Shown: positions 8,715-18,644, numbered from the stretch's first letter. The stretch: DNA of 64,000 nucleotides from Dehalobacter alkaniphilus (GCA_040500365.1 CP148031.1:186001-250000), one strand, 5' to 3'. The notes: generated by a model from the letters alone, not told the origin. Numbers and translations are program-made.

Positions 8715-10331
8715 ATGAAAAGATTTCCAACTAGCATGGCAACACAGCACCCTGACAACGCTGATAAATATATAACAATACAACAAGAACCAGAAGAGGC
8801 TATTCATAGTTTAACGTGCCAAGAGAATGGTGGATTAGGGATTGAAGAAATCATGATAGATTTTGAAGGTAAACTTACCCCGTATCATCAGACATCTCAA
8901 ATCGCTTTAGGACTTATCAATAAAGGAATCATTCCGGGAAAAGATGTTTTCATTACTCCAAGGATACCAAATGACAAGAAAGAATCAATTTTTAGACAGC
9001 TTATGAGCATTATGTCACTTGTAGAAACCAATATTCTGGCCTATAAACAAACTTCCCTGCAAGCTATTTCGGAGACTGTTGTGCCCATGATCGAAACAGG
9101 ACATGAAATAATCTTGTTGCAAGAAAGGATTAACTCGGTCATTGAAGTTGGTAATAAGAATTATAATATTCAATTCCCAATAAACAGCATTAGAATTATT
9201 CCCCTTATAGAAAGCGTCCCAGCGCTTGTAAATGTGGATGTGCTTTTGGATGAGTACTGTAAAGATTCATTAAGTAAGGGCTATTCATTCGAAACTATTA
9301 GAATCATGTTCGCACGTTCAGATTCGGCTATGTCATATGGAATGATTTCATCAGTCTTAGCTGTGATTATTGCCATTGATAAATCGCTTAAGTGGGGAGA
9401 ATTGAATCACGTTGAGGTTGCTCCGATTTTAGGATGTGGAGCATTGCCTTTTAGGGGGCATTTTACTGAGGAAACCATAAATTCCATATATGAGACGTAT
9501 GCAGGAATAAGAACATTTACAATCCAGTCAGGCTTAAGGTATGATCATGGCGAGTCAAAAACAAAAGAGGTGGTCAATAGTCTAAAAGGAAATATTGGAA
9601 TGCAGGTTAAAAGAGCACTCACTTTTGAAGACACAGATTTAATGAAAGAATTCATCGGTATATTCACTAAAAATTATATGACAACATTCTTGAAGATCAT
9701 AAATACAGTTGAAACAATTTCAAAATATATTCCGAAGAATCGCGATAGATTGTCAAGTACAAAAACTGGATTAGAATATATCAGAGAAATAGCAAATATG
9801 GTGGAATTATCAAATCTTGTAAAAGACAAGAAACTGAAAGAAGAACTTATTGGGATTAATACTGACATACAGTGTGCTGTGCCAAGAGCAATATCTTTCA
9901 CATCTACCATGTATACATTAGGTGCACCACCTGAATTCATAGGCGTAGGAAGAGGTTTAAAAGAAGTAGAAGAAAAATACGGCAGTGAAGGTATTGAAAA
10001 ATTATTATGTTACTATCCTCAATTAAAAAAGGATTTAATGTTTGCATCTAAATATATCAATGTAAAAATCTCGAAAGGAATAATTGAAGAAACGGCACGA
10101 TTGGAATATCAGGAGGATTTTGATTTAGCTTGCAAAATTTTAAATATACAAAAGGAAGATGCCGAAATCAATGAAGATGAATTTTATCATACCCTTTTAA
10201 AATCAATTAGGCCAATAATCTTACATTTGATTGGAAAACAAAAGGATCTCATTGATGATGGAGATGAAGAAAAGAAAATTTTTAATGAGTGGGTTATAAA
10301 AATGGGTAAAATTAGAGGAAGCCTTGGGTAA
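8715..10331 (+). CDS. ppcA: Archaeal-type phosphoenolpyruvate carboxylase
   Basis: Converts PEP and bicarbonate to oxaloacetate, an anaplerotic reaction. The 538-aa length and the N-terminus (RFPTSMATQHPDNADKY) fit the short archaeal-type PEPC family, not the roughly 900-aa bacterial enzyme. Further landmarks: EEIMIDFEGKLTPYHQTSQI, ITPRIPN, FARSDSAMSYG, GCGALPFRGHF, SGLRYDHGESKTKEVV and GAPPEFIGVGRGL. ATG 8715 follows CGAGGAGC. This family is mainly archaeal with scattered Clostridia and lactic acid bacteria, so horizontal acquisition is plausible. It sits between purK and purE fragments and upstream of an OFA-type transporter, in A/T-rich DNA. Confidence 0.93.
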   Translation: MKRFPTSMATQHPDNADKYITIQQEPEEAIHSLTCQENGGLGIEEIMIDFEGKLTPYHQTSQIALGLINKGIIPGKDVFITPRIPNDKKESIFRQLMSIMSLVETNILAYKQTSLQAISETVVPMIETGHEIILLQERINSVIEVGNKNYNIQFPINSIRIIPLIESVPALVNVDVLLDEYCKDSLSKGYSFETIRIMFARSDSAMSYGMISSVLAVIIAIDKSLKWGELNHVEVAPILGCGALPFRGHFTEETINSIYETYAGIRTFTIQSGLRYDHGESKTKEVVNSLKGNIGMQVKRALTFEDTDLMKEFIGIFTKNYMTTFLKIINTVETISKYIPKNRDRLSSTKTGLEYIREIANMVELSNLVKDKKLKEELIGINTDIQCAVPRAISFTSTMYTLGAPPEFIGVGRGLKEVEEKYGSEGIEKLLCYYPQLKKDLMFASKYINVKISKGIIEETARLEYQEDFDLACKILNIQKEDAEINEDEFYHTLLKSIRPIILHLIGKQKDLIDDGDEEKKIFNEWVIKMGKIRGSLG

Positions 10332-10408
10332 CTTAATCGCTAAAAGGTTAAATTTTGTTCCTAATTTGTGATGAAATTTGAAATCAAGAATGTAGGAGGA
10401 AATATATT

Positions 10409-10633
10409 ATGAACTGTTATAAAAAAGAAAATGCCTAAGAGCCGATGGTTGGCGTTATTATGGGAAGTGAGTCAGATTAGAAAATTATGAAAATGGCTAC
10501 ATTTATCATGGAACAATATGAGATTTCTTATGGAATAAAAGTTATATCCGCTCATAGAACACCTGAAAGAATGTTCGAATATGCAAAGAATGCTCAAAGT
10601 AGAAATATTGAAGTCATAATTGTGGGTGCTGGT
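10409..10633 (+). pseudogene. purE relic, interrupted by stops and by an IS110 element
   Basis: The region keeps a ribosome site (TAGGAGGA, 10393-10400) and an ATG, and reads VGVIMGSES, then KVISAHRTPERM, then IIVGAGG, the first half of PurE. In-frame stops occur at 10436 (TAA) and 10478 (TAG). Homology ends abruptly at GAGG near 10633, where the transposase-bearing DNA starts on the other strand. It is clearly non-functional; the intact purE is at 4513. Confidence 0.85.
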
Positions 10634-11544
10634 GGTTGCTTTTTCCTTCTGTTTTTCTAACATTTCTTGTGGCATATCAATTTTATACAAATCGCTTGGA
10701 TTCCACTCTTCGCCAGTAACAAACATATTGTAAATAGCAGTGAGTATCATCATTGCGATAGCGATAACTGCTCTTTTTTTGCCTCTTCTTTTATAAATGC
10801 GTTCGTACTTGATTTTGTAGTAAGGAGCTTTATCCGATTTCACGGCTGTATGGGTAACTTGTACCAATGCAGGTTTGAGGTAAACACCGGCACGTGTAAT
10901 TCGGACAGATTTCTCCTTACCGGCAGATTCATTGTTGCCAGGCGTTAGGCCCGCCCAGCAGCATAAACGCTTAGAGCTGGCAAATTGAGACATATCAGTA
11001 CCAATCTCGGAGATGATGGTGATAGCAGAAGTTTTGTCAACTCCGGGAATGGTACAAAGCAGCGTAACGGCACTTTCATAAGGAGCAATCATCCGGTCAA
11101 GCTTTTCATCCAGCTCTGCAATGGAACGTTGGACGAAATCCAGATGAGAACGAACCATTACGATACGCTCCTTTTGTTCCTTGGTTATCTGATATCCTTC
11201 GATGGATTCAATCACGGTATCTACTTTTTTCTTCAAGGATTTGTGAAGAAGGGACGAACAATGTACCGGGTCAAAGGAATCAGAAGAAACCAAATAGTCC
11301 GTGATGGAAGAGGCAGATTTGCCAAACATGTCGGAGACGACAGCATCAAGGGCTACATTACAAACAGTGAAGGTATTTTGGAAACGGTTCTTTTCACTAC
11401 TTTTACTGGAAACAAGTTTAAAGCGGTAGCGGGTGTATTCCCGAAGAATACGAATCGGTTTATAGGGGATCAAGTAATGATTGTGGCGACGAGAAAAGTC
11501 TTATGCACATCGACACCACAACAGATAGGGTAAACAACTCTCAT
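10634..11544 (-). pseudogene. Degenerate IS110-family transposase
   Basis: C-terminal two thirds of an IS110 transposase (Transposase_20 part: CTIPGVDKTSAITIISEIG, CCWAGLTPGNNESAGK, RGKKRAVIAIA). The true start is ATG 11544 behind GGAGG, giving MRVVYPICCGVDVHK with the first Asp of the DEDD site. The frame stops after about 24 codons, and coding resumes in another frame at SYIPYKPIR-like sequence near 11473. Roughly a hundred residues of the catalytic domain are missing. At the other end, the open frame runs past the element into antisense purE relic (to 10472), so its last 55 or so residues are not transposase. Inactive. Confidence 0.85.
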
Positions 11545-11830
11545 GACATAACCTCCTTTCAATAGTTGAGGAGGAAGACATTGACTGAATCATCACACAT
11601 TTAACGAGTATCTAAAACAATGATTAGCTTGCGGTCTTATAGAACTACTTATTTGTGCTTGAAAGATGATTCTTACACTGGTTTAAATACTGATTTAAGC
11701 TGAGAAGAGCAGTCTACGACTCACCTCATCGTGCTTTGTAGTGTGTCTTCGCTCCAAAGCTAATCATAACAAAGCGGGTGAAAGCCGCGCACCCTTTTTC
11801 ATTACTATTTGTGCCGCCAGCGGTGCGGCG
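11545..11830 (-). mobile_element. Non-coding upstream part of the IS110 relic
   Basis: About 285 bp without a gene between the broken transposase start and the transporter. In IS110-group elements the region upstream of the transposase encodes the bridge RNA, so this is the expected place for a (now possibly dead) one. A GGGTG/CACCC hairpin followed by five T (11776-11799, + strand) could terminate transcription just before the transporter. The exact right end of the element is not determinable by eye. Confidence 0.4.
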
Positions 11831-11844
11831 GAATGGAGGTTTAA

Positions 11845-13089
11845 ATGAAAGTTGGGATTTGGATGAATCAAAATTTTTCGATGCAAAATAACAAATATAA
11901 AACCCTAAAGAGATGGGGGTATGTACTTCTTGGAATCATCATAATGATGTGTCTTGGAACTGTTTATTCTTATAGTGTATTTAGACTTCCAATTGAAAAA
12001 CTCTTCAATGTAGGTGCAACACAAAGTGGAATGCCATATATGATATCACTGGCTTTTTATGCATTCTTCATGTTTTTAACGGGTAAGTATTTAGATAAAT
12101 TTAATTTGAGATATATTATTATTATAGGTGGGCTTCTGGTGTCACTTGGGTGGATTTTATCAGCATATGCGCCCAATATTTTTGTTTTGACAATCACATA
12201 TGGATTAATAAGCGGTGCAGGTGTGGGTATTGTATATGGCGTACCAATGACAGTTGTAGCAAGATGGTTCCCAGAAAAAAAAGGTTTGGCTGTTGGTATG
12301 GTTTTAATAGGATTTGGCTTGTCGCCATTAATAACAGCGCCACTCGCTAGAATTTTTGTTGAGCAATACGGGATTATGAATACATTTCAAATTCTGGGAA
12401 TATGCTTTGGGGTCATAATACCGATACTTTCATTACCATTTAAATATCCTTCTGATTCGGAATTGTTAAATTTAAAGTCAGCTAACCATGTTAAAAATAG
12501 TTTCAATGACTTGAATACTTCAAACATGATAAAGACTAAAAGTTTTAATGGATTGTACATCAATTTTATAATTGGTACAACGATTGGTCTCATGCTAATT
12601 GGGTTGACGAGCAGTGTTGGGATTGAATTAATCGGATTATCACCAAGCAATGTTGCTTTATTAATGGGATTATTTGCCATATTTAATGGGATTGGCAGAC
12701 CTACTTTTGGGTGGCTTACTGATAAACTCTCTTCGAAAAATGCGATGTATCTGTCTTATGGATTGATTATTTCCTCCGCTGTTTTGATTTTGTTTGCCAA
12801 TGAAGGTGATGTAACACTATACTCTATTTCATTTTCGATATTTTGGTTTAATTTGGGAGGTTGGTTAGCGATTGCCCCTACCTCAACACTAGCACTCTAT
12901 GGCACAAAACATTATAGCCAAAACTATGGTGTTGTTTTTACAGCTTATGGAATTGGGGCGATTACTGGAGTCGTGACCTCAGGTATATTACTAGATGTGC
13001 TCCAAAATTATCAGTATGTATTTTACTATGTTATTGCATTGTGTTTGATAGGTATCCTAATAACTTCAAAACTAATAAAGGAAAAGTGA
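11845..13089 (+). CDS. Oxalate/formate-antiporter (OFA) family MFS transporter
   Basis: Integral membrane MFS protein of 414 aa with 12 predicted hydrophobic segments. The N-terminal half has the OFA-like VYSYSVFRLPIEKLF segment, GKYLDKFN after the second helix (MFS loop 2-3 type motif), GAGVGIVYGVPM and ARWFPEKKGLAVG. The C-terminal half repeats GRPTFGWLTDKLSSK. ATG 11845 follows ATGGAGGT. Substrate unknown: OFA members move oxalate, formate or other small carboxylates. It lies downstream of an IS110 relic and near a PEP carboxylase, so a role in organic-acid exchange is possible but only inferred from context. Confidence 0.85.
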   Translation: MKVGIWMNQNFSMQNNKYKTLKRWGYVLLGIIIMMCLGTVYSYSVFRLPIEKLFNVGATQSGMPYMISLAFYAFFMFLTGKYLDKFNLRYIIIIGGLLVSLGWILSAYAPNIFVLTITYGLISGAGVGIVYGVPMTVVARWFPEKKGLAVGMVLIGFGLSPLITAPLARIFVEQYGIMNTFQILGICFGVIIPILSLPFKYPSDSELLNLKSANHVKNSFNDLNTSNMIKTKSFNGLYINFIIGTTIGLMLIGLTSSVGIELIGLSPSNVALLMGLFAIFNGIGRPTFGWLTDKLSSKNAMYLSYGLIISSAVLILFANEGDVTLYSISFSIFWFNLGGWLAIAPTSTLALYGTKHYSQNYGVVFTAYGIGAITGVVTSGILLDVLQNYQYVFYYVIALCLIGILITSKLIKEK

Positions 13090-13120
13090 ATTAGGGATTG
13101 CTTAACAGACCTCTGCCTAT

Positions 13121-14610
13121 TCAATAAGCTAATCTGATCAGCCTAAAATACGTTTCCATAAAATTGAGTATAAGAATCCGGAGCCTACGCTCCAGGTTCA
13201 TAACCAGCAACTGCATGGCGATAACAGTCTCACTGGTTTCCTTGAGACGCGCCATGATACGTCCGAGTCCATAAAACCGCTTTCCTTCTCCGAATTTTCC
13301 TTCAACAGCGTTTCGTATCCCGGCATCCAGCCGTTCTTGTTTCTTTTGTTCTCTTAATAGTTCCTGATCTTTGGCTGGTCTTCCCAACGGGGGACCGCTC
13401 AATCGAATGCCCAGATTCTTGCAGTAATTGAGGTTATCTCTGTTCCGGTAGATCTTGTCTGCCATCACGGCTTCAGGATAAAGCCCATACCTTTGGTAGT
13501 AGTTTTCAACCGATTACATCAGTGTGTTGCTTTCATTGAAAGCGTCAAAGCTCAAACTCTCCATATAACTGAATCCGCCCACAACACTGATGGCAAGCTT
13601 AACTCCAAATTCTACATCTGCGTTTGTTTTGCCACGTACGATGGGTCTGATAAACGGCATATGCAGGCTGAGGATGCGATCTTCTACCGAACGCTTACCC
13701 TGCTTATACATTTCAAGTTGTTGCCGGTAGATTTCTTGACTGACGAGCAGATTGCGGTATTGGCGTTTACTTAAGAGAGTCAACGAACTTTTTTCAGCAA
13801 GAGCCATAATGTTTTTTAGATTCCGGCGGATATATCGTAATTGCCCTCCGATTCCTTTGCGGATCATCTTGGCTGTCTTATGTTTCTTTTTAACGATGTT
13901 CAGATAGCTTTTGCGTGCATTATGACGGTAGCTTCTGGGTTTCTTGAGGATTCCGGTATGCGGTGCATGCAGCACATCAATGATTTCTTCCAAAGTCTTC
14001 CGGGTTGTGTTCAGAAGCCAGGGATCTGTGGGATAGTGAATATCCGAAGGGGTGCAGGTCACATCCAGAATCAACTTGCCTGAATTCTTGGTTTCCGCTG
14101 AAGGATCTTCTTTCATTTCCTCTTCTTGCCCAGCAACATCAGAGTCTTCACTATCAGAAGGAGGTGTGTCGTCCGGAACGTCGCGATCCTCTGGTTCTTC
14201 AGTATCTTCGGCTTGTCTGGTAATTAGCTCATTGACTTCGTTGATAATATCCTTACCCAACCATTTCCTGAAATGCGTTATGAGCGAGTGGTTAAACGGC
14301 GGTTTATCTACAAATGCGTTCAGACCAATGAAATATTGCATGTACGGATTTTCTGTGATATCTTCGACCGTATCGCGGTCAGATAATGTTTTCATGTTCT
14401 GAATGATTAGAGATCCGAGTGCCAAACGCACCGAATAGGCTTTTTGTCCACGGCTGACAGGAAAACTTCGGGCATATTTCTTCTCGATTTCGGCCCAAGG
14501 GGATCATTTGGGCGAGTTGACACCCATTTATTATCCGAATTCAATTTTCCGCCAAAAGGGAGAAAGAATTCGTGCGGAAATGTAATTTGTTATTCGGTAG
14601 GTTTGTACAT
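13121..14610 (-). pseudogene. Degenerate IS5/IS1182-type transposase
   Basis: A DDE transposase of about 490 codons in pieces. The original start is probably ATG 14610 (MYKPTE, then a TAA). The next 60 or so codons (FFLPFGGKLN, SPWAEIEKKYARSF) contain frame changes and stops. 13514-14431 is open with the DUF772-like segment LIIQNMKTLSDRDTVEDI and LDVTCTPSDIHYPTDPWLL. A TAA at 13511-13513 interrupts, and the same frame resumes with MADKIYRNRDN and GIRLSGPPLGRP to the natural C-terminus. At least three disabling changes; terminal inverted repeats were not found by eye. Confidence 0.85.
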
Positions 14611-15517
14611 GAAAACACGCTCCCAAGTGCAAGGTTTTTTAACAAAATGTTTATGTTTACATGTACTATTTTACCACAATAGACCATTAATTACCAGATC
14701 CCATGCGGGTTTAGCTGATTTTCAGCAGCCCCGAATTACACAATGCCTGGGATCGACCACATCAGTCACTGGATTGTATCGCTCGTAGTAGCATCTATTA
14801 TGATCAGGAAGGTGTTCAAAGGAAAGCAATATAAACAACGTTGACTCTGTGTTCTTGACCCCAGCAGAGCAACAGATTTTGAGGAAAGGAGAATTTATCT
14901 TAACTTTTCCAAAATCGTGTCTTGACTGACAAGCGGGGGCAACAATTTGAGGTTATTTACAAAAATTACATAAACTTTTTATTGTTTTTATAAAGATGTA
15001 TTAAAATACTTTTTGCATGTCAAACATATACAAAGATGTAATAAAATAGTAAAATAAGCGTAATTGAAGCGAAAAATGTATTAAAAGTAAAATTGACAAA
15101 AGTGTTTTTTTATAACGATAGGCCTTAAAAACCTCTCATATTCAAAGCGACTAAACAAAAAGGAATGGAGCATATAGAATTCTAGGGAGATAATATAAAT
15201 GGTAAAAAGAATACTAATACTAATCACACCAAAAATACTACTCAAAATGAATGAAAATGGGCAGATGCTCTTGGATCAGCAGAAGTTGAACGAGGCCATC
15301 TGTTTTTTTATGTTCGACAAAATACTAGTAAATATAACAGGAAGTTATAAAAACTGAAGAATTGAAAGGCGGTGGTAACGGGTTTTATTTAGCAGGGATG
15401 CGATGAAAGTAAAAGTGTGAAAATTAACACAAGCTCTTTGACTTGATAACTCCTGTGCAAATTTAACGTATCTAATATTAAGCAGGTGCCGCCGTGTAGG
15501 TTGGAATTGATATTGAA
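14611..15517 (+). other. Gene-poor stretch left of the integrase module
   Basis: About 900 bp without a convincing gene. 14940-15110 is very A/T-rich with two near-copies of AAAGATGTAxTAAAATA. A 52-codon frame at 15199-15357 has a weak AGGGAGA site before its ATG and no recognisable relatives, so I do not call it a gene. The left end of the integrative element probably lies in this interval but no attachment repeat is visible. Confidence 0.5.
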
Positions 15518-15684
15518 ATGAGACAAGCTCGATGCAATATCAAGCCGTTTACTGCCCCGGCCATTCTACATAAGACAAAACCCATAAGTAGATACGGGTT
15601 TTGTCACCAAGTTAAAAGACAACACAAGCAAAGAGGCTATAATAATTCAACGGGGTGCGAGCTGCTTGAAATAAAAGATTTTAC

Positions 15685-15730
15685 AGCCGAGTTTACGTTT
15701 TCATGTAAACTTGGCTATTTTCATTTTTAT
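15685..15730 (+). terminator. Terminator-like hairpin in the element's regulatory region
   Basis: AGCCGAGTTTAC (15685-15696) pairs with GTAAACTTGGCT (15705-15716), then ATTTTCATTTTT. Upstream, GACAAAACCC (15574-15583) and GGGTTTTGTC (15596-15605) form a second perfect hairpin. The interval 15358-15867 otherwise holds no supported gene. Paired hairpins ahead of a regulator resemble the attenuation region of Tn916-like elements. Confidence 0.6.
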
Positions 15731-15867
15731 GCGCGTTCGCACAATCCTTTTAAACCCTGCTTTTCCTTTTGCGCCCTGAAAACAGACAACTTAGTTATTG
15801 AGAGCGTAAGGTGCCGTTCTCCGCCCTCTGTTTTGGTTTCTACAAAAATCAAAACGGAGGTTTCTAT

Positions 15868-16308
15868 ATGATGAGGATCAATTTACGGGATTACTACCCT
15901 GTTGATATACAAGATTGTTTTGTTGAAGTGACACCAGCGGTTGCAGATTTGCTCAAACAGTTTAGCCGAAAAGACCATGCGGATTTTGAACGTACGCGTA
16001 TAAACAAGGCATACTATTCTCTTGACGCAGCCGACGGTATTGAAAAGCATGTTGTATTACTGGTTTTATCACCGGAGGAAATCTATGAAAGAAAACTCAG
16101 CAATCAAGAGTTGTATGCCGCTATAAGCAGTTTGCCGGAAAAGCAGGCAAAGCGCCTCTATGCTTATTTCTTTCTGGATATGAGTAATGCACAAATCGCA
16201 AGGATCGAAGGAGTTAGTAAAAGTCGTGTATCACGTTCGATCAATCAGGCACTGAAGAATATAGAAAAATTTTTAAAAAAAATTTATAGTGGGGCAACAA
16301 ACGGTTAA
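15868..16308 (+). CDS. Sigma-70 region 4-like regulator of the integrative element
   Basis: 146-aa protein with no identifiable N-terminal domain and a C-terminal helix-turn-helix of the sigma region 4 type: LPEKQAKRLYAYFFLDMSNA, then QIARIEGVSKSRVSRSINQALK (about residues 90-135). Such proteins (Tn916 orf7-like and relatives) sit just upstream of xis-int and are thought to control element transcription. ATG 15868 (or the adjacent ATG 15871) follows AACGGAGG. The upstream open frame to 15811 lacks a ribosome site. It is the first gene after the hairpin region and is in line with xis and int. Confidence 0.75.
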   Translation: MMRINLRDYYPVDIQDCFVEVTPAVADLLKQFSRKDHADFERTRINKAYYSLDAADGIEKHVVLLVLSPEEIYERKLSNQELYAAISSLPEKQAKRLYAYFFLDMSNAQIARIEGVSKSRVSRSINQALKNIEKFLKKIYSGATNG

Positions 16309-16897
16309 AAAATCTGCTGATTAATAGAGGGATATACTCTACCCCCTCGACTGATCCTTGACAATTGAATAAGTGTTTTATCGGGTACTTTCCCCGTATG
16401 TCCTGTAAAGGGAAGCCAGATTGCAGGTACGCCATGATCACCTGTCCGGGATTGCGCCGGATTACAGCCCAAGGATCAATGCCATTTATGGATTGGATGA
16501 AGGTAAGGTGGAAGCGATCTATACCCTTGCAATAAATAAATGCTGGTTGCATTTAAGGCGAAGACGCATATGGAGGGATCATGATACTTGCGTGCAGTCG
16601 AGGTTAAGTCCCAGAGTGCGCCCCGGTCGCTGACGGGGAGGTGGAATTCCTATGAGACGGTCAACCGCCGTCTGCCGGATAAAATTAATAACTTATGATA
16701 ACCAAAACAGAATGCGGCTTAGGGTATGCTTGCTTAGAAGTAAATGCATTTCTAAATTACGGCATACCTTAACTGTCGCATCTCGTTACCTTATTGAGAT
16801 AAGACAATTCCAAGTCTCAGCATTCCATATAAAAACAACTAGGAGCAAACAGGCGCGGTTTTTGTCTGTCAATGTTTTAATGAAAGGAGACAGTAGT
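16309..16897 (+). other. Spacer between the sigma-like gene and xis
   Basis: Nearly 600 bp. It contains a 16421-16633 frame whose middle (GIAPDYSPRINAIYGLDEGKV) looks protein-like, but it lacks a start codon with ribosome site and is preceded by a stop. I treat it as an unidentified fragment of element DNA. Nothing else is recognised. Confidence 0.4.
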
Positions 16898-17170
16898 ATG
16901 GCTGTAAAACAACAGGCTGTAAAAGCTATTGAACCTCTGCCTATGCTGAAAACAGTAGAGCAAATGAGCCGTATTTCCGGCATAGGCGAAAACAAGCTAC
17001 GGGAACTGATGGACAAAGGTGAAATTGAATATATACAGAACGGAAACCGCCGTTTGCTGGCTGATACAGCCATATGGGACTGGTATGAAAGGAATAAAAT
17101 TTCAGCGGGTATAAGCAAGAAAGGAGGTAAAGAGAAATATGTCGGTAACACCAAGGCAGGTAAAAAATAA
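16898..17170 (+). CDS. xis: Excisionase-like DNA-binding protein
   Basis: 90-aa basic protein with a winged-helix/MerR-type excisionase fold: MSRISGIGENKLRELMDKGEI followed by a beta segment YIQNGNRRLLADTAIWDWYERN. This is the arrangement of Tn916-like Xis proteins. ATG 16898 has AAAGGAG seven to eight bases upstream; the open frame to 16652 is not supported. Its end overlaps the integrase start by 32 bp, so the two are co-translated. Expected to bind element ends and bias the integrase toward excision. Confidence 0.8.
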   Translation: MAVKQQAVKAIEPLPMLKTVEQMSRISGIGENKLRELMDKGEIEYIQNGNRRLLADTAIWDWYERNKISAGISKKGGKEKYVGNTKAGKK

Positions 17171-18419
17171 ACGGAATCAAGATGGTGTCAGCACGTCCCG
17201 CACAGGAACGGTTTATGATGTTTTTATCCGTTATAAAACAGAAGATGGCTATAAGACTTATGGTAAGCGCGGATTTGGGACCAAGCAGGAAGCTTTGAGC
17301 CATGAAGCTGAGATGCGAACAAAACTGACCAAACCGGGATACCAGCCTTTACAGGCTGTGAAATCCAAACAAACCGTGAAAGAGTATTTGGAGACCTGGG
17401 TGGAAAATCACGGCAAGGCAAACTTGCGCCCAAGCACATTTGCAGGATATAAAAGCCATATCAAAAACCATATTCTTCCCTTTATTGGCAATGTTTCCTT
17501 AAAACAACTTACCCCTGCCATGATAGATAACATGTTTCAAAAGCTATTTGACAAAAAATTCTCCCAAAGCACCGTCCGTTATGCGCAGCGTATTTTGAGC
17601 GTAGCATTAGAGGCAGCCCGAAAATACCACTACATAGAAACAAACCCAGCCCGCGACATTATCACCAAGTTTGGAAAACAGGGCAAGACTCCCGATCCAT
17701 ATACGGTTGAGCAAATGCAACGGCTTATGGGCAACTGCATAGGAACAGAATGGGAAATGATTATTGTTCTAAGCGGCATGTATGGGCTGCGTCGCAATGA
17801 AGTTTTAGGCCTGCGCTGGGACAATGTAGATTTACAAAACAAAACCTTTTCAATCTTGGAGCAATTACCTTATAAAGTTCCGCCGGGAACCATGAGTATT
17901 ACAGAAATGGCACCAACCAAATCCAACGACCGGATACTCCCTATCACAGAAACGACTCTGCCATATTTCGAGCGTCAACTTGTTTTGCAACATAAGCAAA
18001 AGGAATTGGCTCAATTATCTGGGCAGGAATACTACGATAATAGCCTTGTCATTGCGAAGCCCAACGGTGCGCCTTTGCGCGCTGACCGAGTATCTAGCAA
18101 TTTTGGTCAAATGTTGCGCTATCTTGAAATGCCACATATCCGCTTTCATGACTTGCGACATTCGGCAGCAACCAACATGCACCAGCTTACTGGCGACTTC
18201 TTCACCGTAGGCGAGATTTTAGGGCATACCTTAAAAGGCATAGGCATATCACTGGGTATTTCCACAAATCTTGAAGCAGTCACAGCACAGTATGTGAATG
18301 TAAGATTGGACAGAAAAATGACCGTTCTCGATGCTTATCATAATGCCCTGCATCCGCAGGAGATTGCTAAAGCAGCGTCGAAGAAGCCTAAGAAAATGAG
18401 TAAAAACATGGAGCGATAA
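17139..18419 (+). CDS. int: Tyrosine-type integrase of the integrative element
   Basis: 426-aa site-specific recombinase. An N-terminal AP2-like arm-binding region (about 1-70) is followed by a SAM-like core-binding domain (KQTVKEYLETWV, about 85-180) and the catalytic domain. The tetrad is visible: Arg in GLRRNEVLGLRW, His-x-x-Arg in HDLRHSAATN, the second His in ILGHT, and Tyr in AQYVNV. It appears intact. It reads toward the tRNA-Ser 3' fragment at 18586, as expected for an integrase next to its attachment site. No conjugation or cargo genes are seen, so only the recombination end of the element remains in the window. Confidence 0.92.
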   Translation: MSVTPRQVKNKRNQDGVSTSRTGTVYDVFIRYKTEDGYKTYGKRGFGTKQEALSHEAEMRTKLTKPGYQPLQAVKSKQTVKEYLETWVENHGKANLRPSTFAGYKSHIKNHILPFIGNVSLKQLTPAMIDNMFQKLFDKKFSQSTVRYAQRILSVALEAARKYHYIETNPARDIITKFGKQGKTPDPYTVEQMQRLMGNCIGTEWEMIIVLSGMYGLRRNEVLGLRWDNVDLQNKTFSILEQLPYKVPPGTMSITEMAPTKSNDRILPITETTLPYFERQLVLQHKQKELAQLSGQEYYDNSLVIAKPNGAPLRADRVSSNFGQMLRYLEMPHIRFHDLRHSAATNMHQLTGDFFTVGEILGHTLKGIGISLGISTNLEAVTAQYVNVRLDRKMTVLDAYHNALHPQEIAKAASKKPKKMSKNMER

Positions 18420-18585
18420 ATGTTATCATGTTGTAAAATTGTTATAAAACTGCCCCGGATAATACAGTAAAACGATATGCACATATATATAGCAATTTTG
18501 GGAAAGCCCAATAAAATCAAGGCTTTGAGGGATAAAGATACAAAAACATATAAAGAGATACGGGCGAAAAACCTGTAAAATTATC

Positions 18586-18644
18586 CCTCGAAATGCGGCG
18601 TACCTGCAAAGGTACCGTGGGTTCGAATCCCACCTTCTCCGCCA
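18586..18644 (+). pseudogene. 3' half of a tRNA-Ser(CGA) gene, probable attachment site
   Basis: The sequence runs from the anticodon loop CTCGAAA (anticodon CGA) through the 3' anticodon stem TGCGG, a long variable arm (GTACC/GGTAC), the T arm (GTGGG TTCGAAT CCCAC), and the acceptor strand CTTCTCC-G-CCA. The 5' half (acceptor GGAGAAG, D arm) is not present upstream. This is what integration or deletion at the anticodon loop leaves beside an integrase. Not a functional tRNA gene as it stands. Confidence 0.75.

Noticed and set aside
10985..11533. 182-codon plus-strand open frame
   Set aside because: It is antisense to the IS110 transposase relic and has no ribosome site or recognisable domain.
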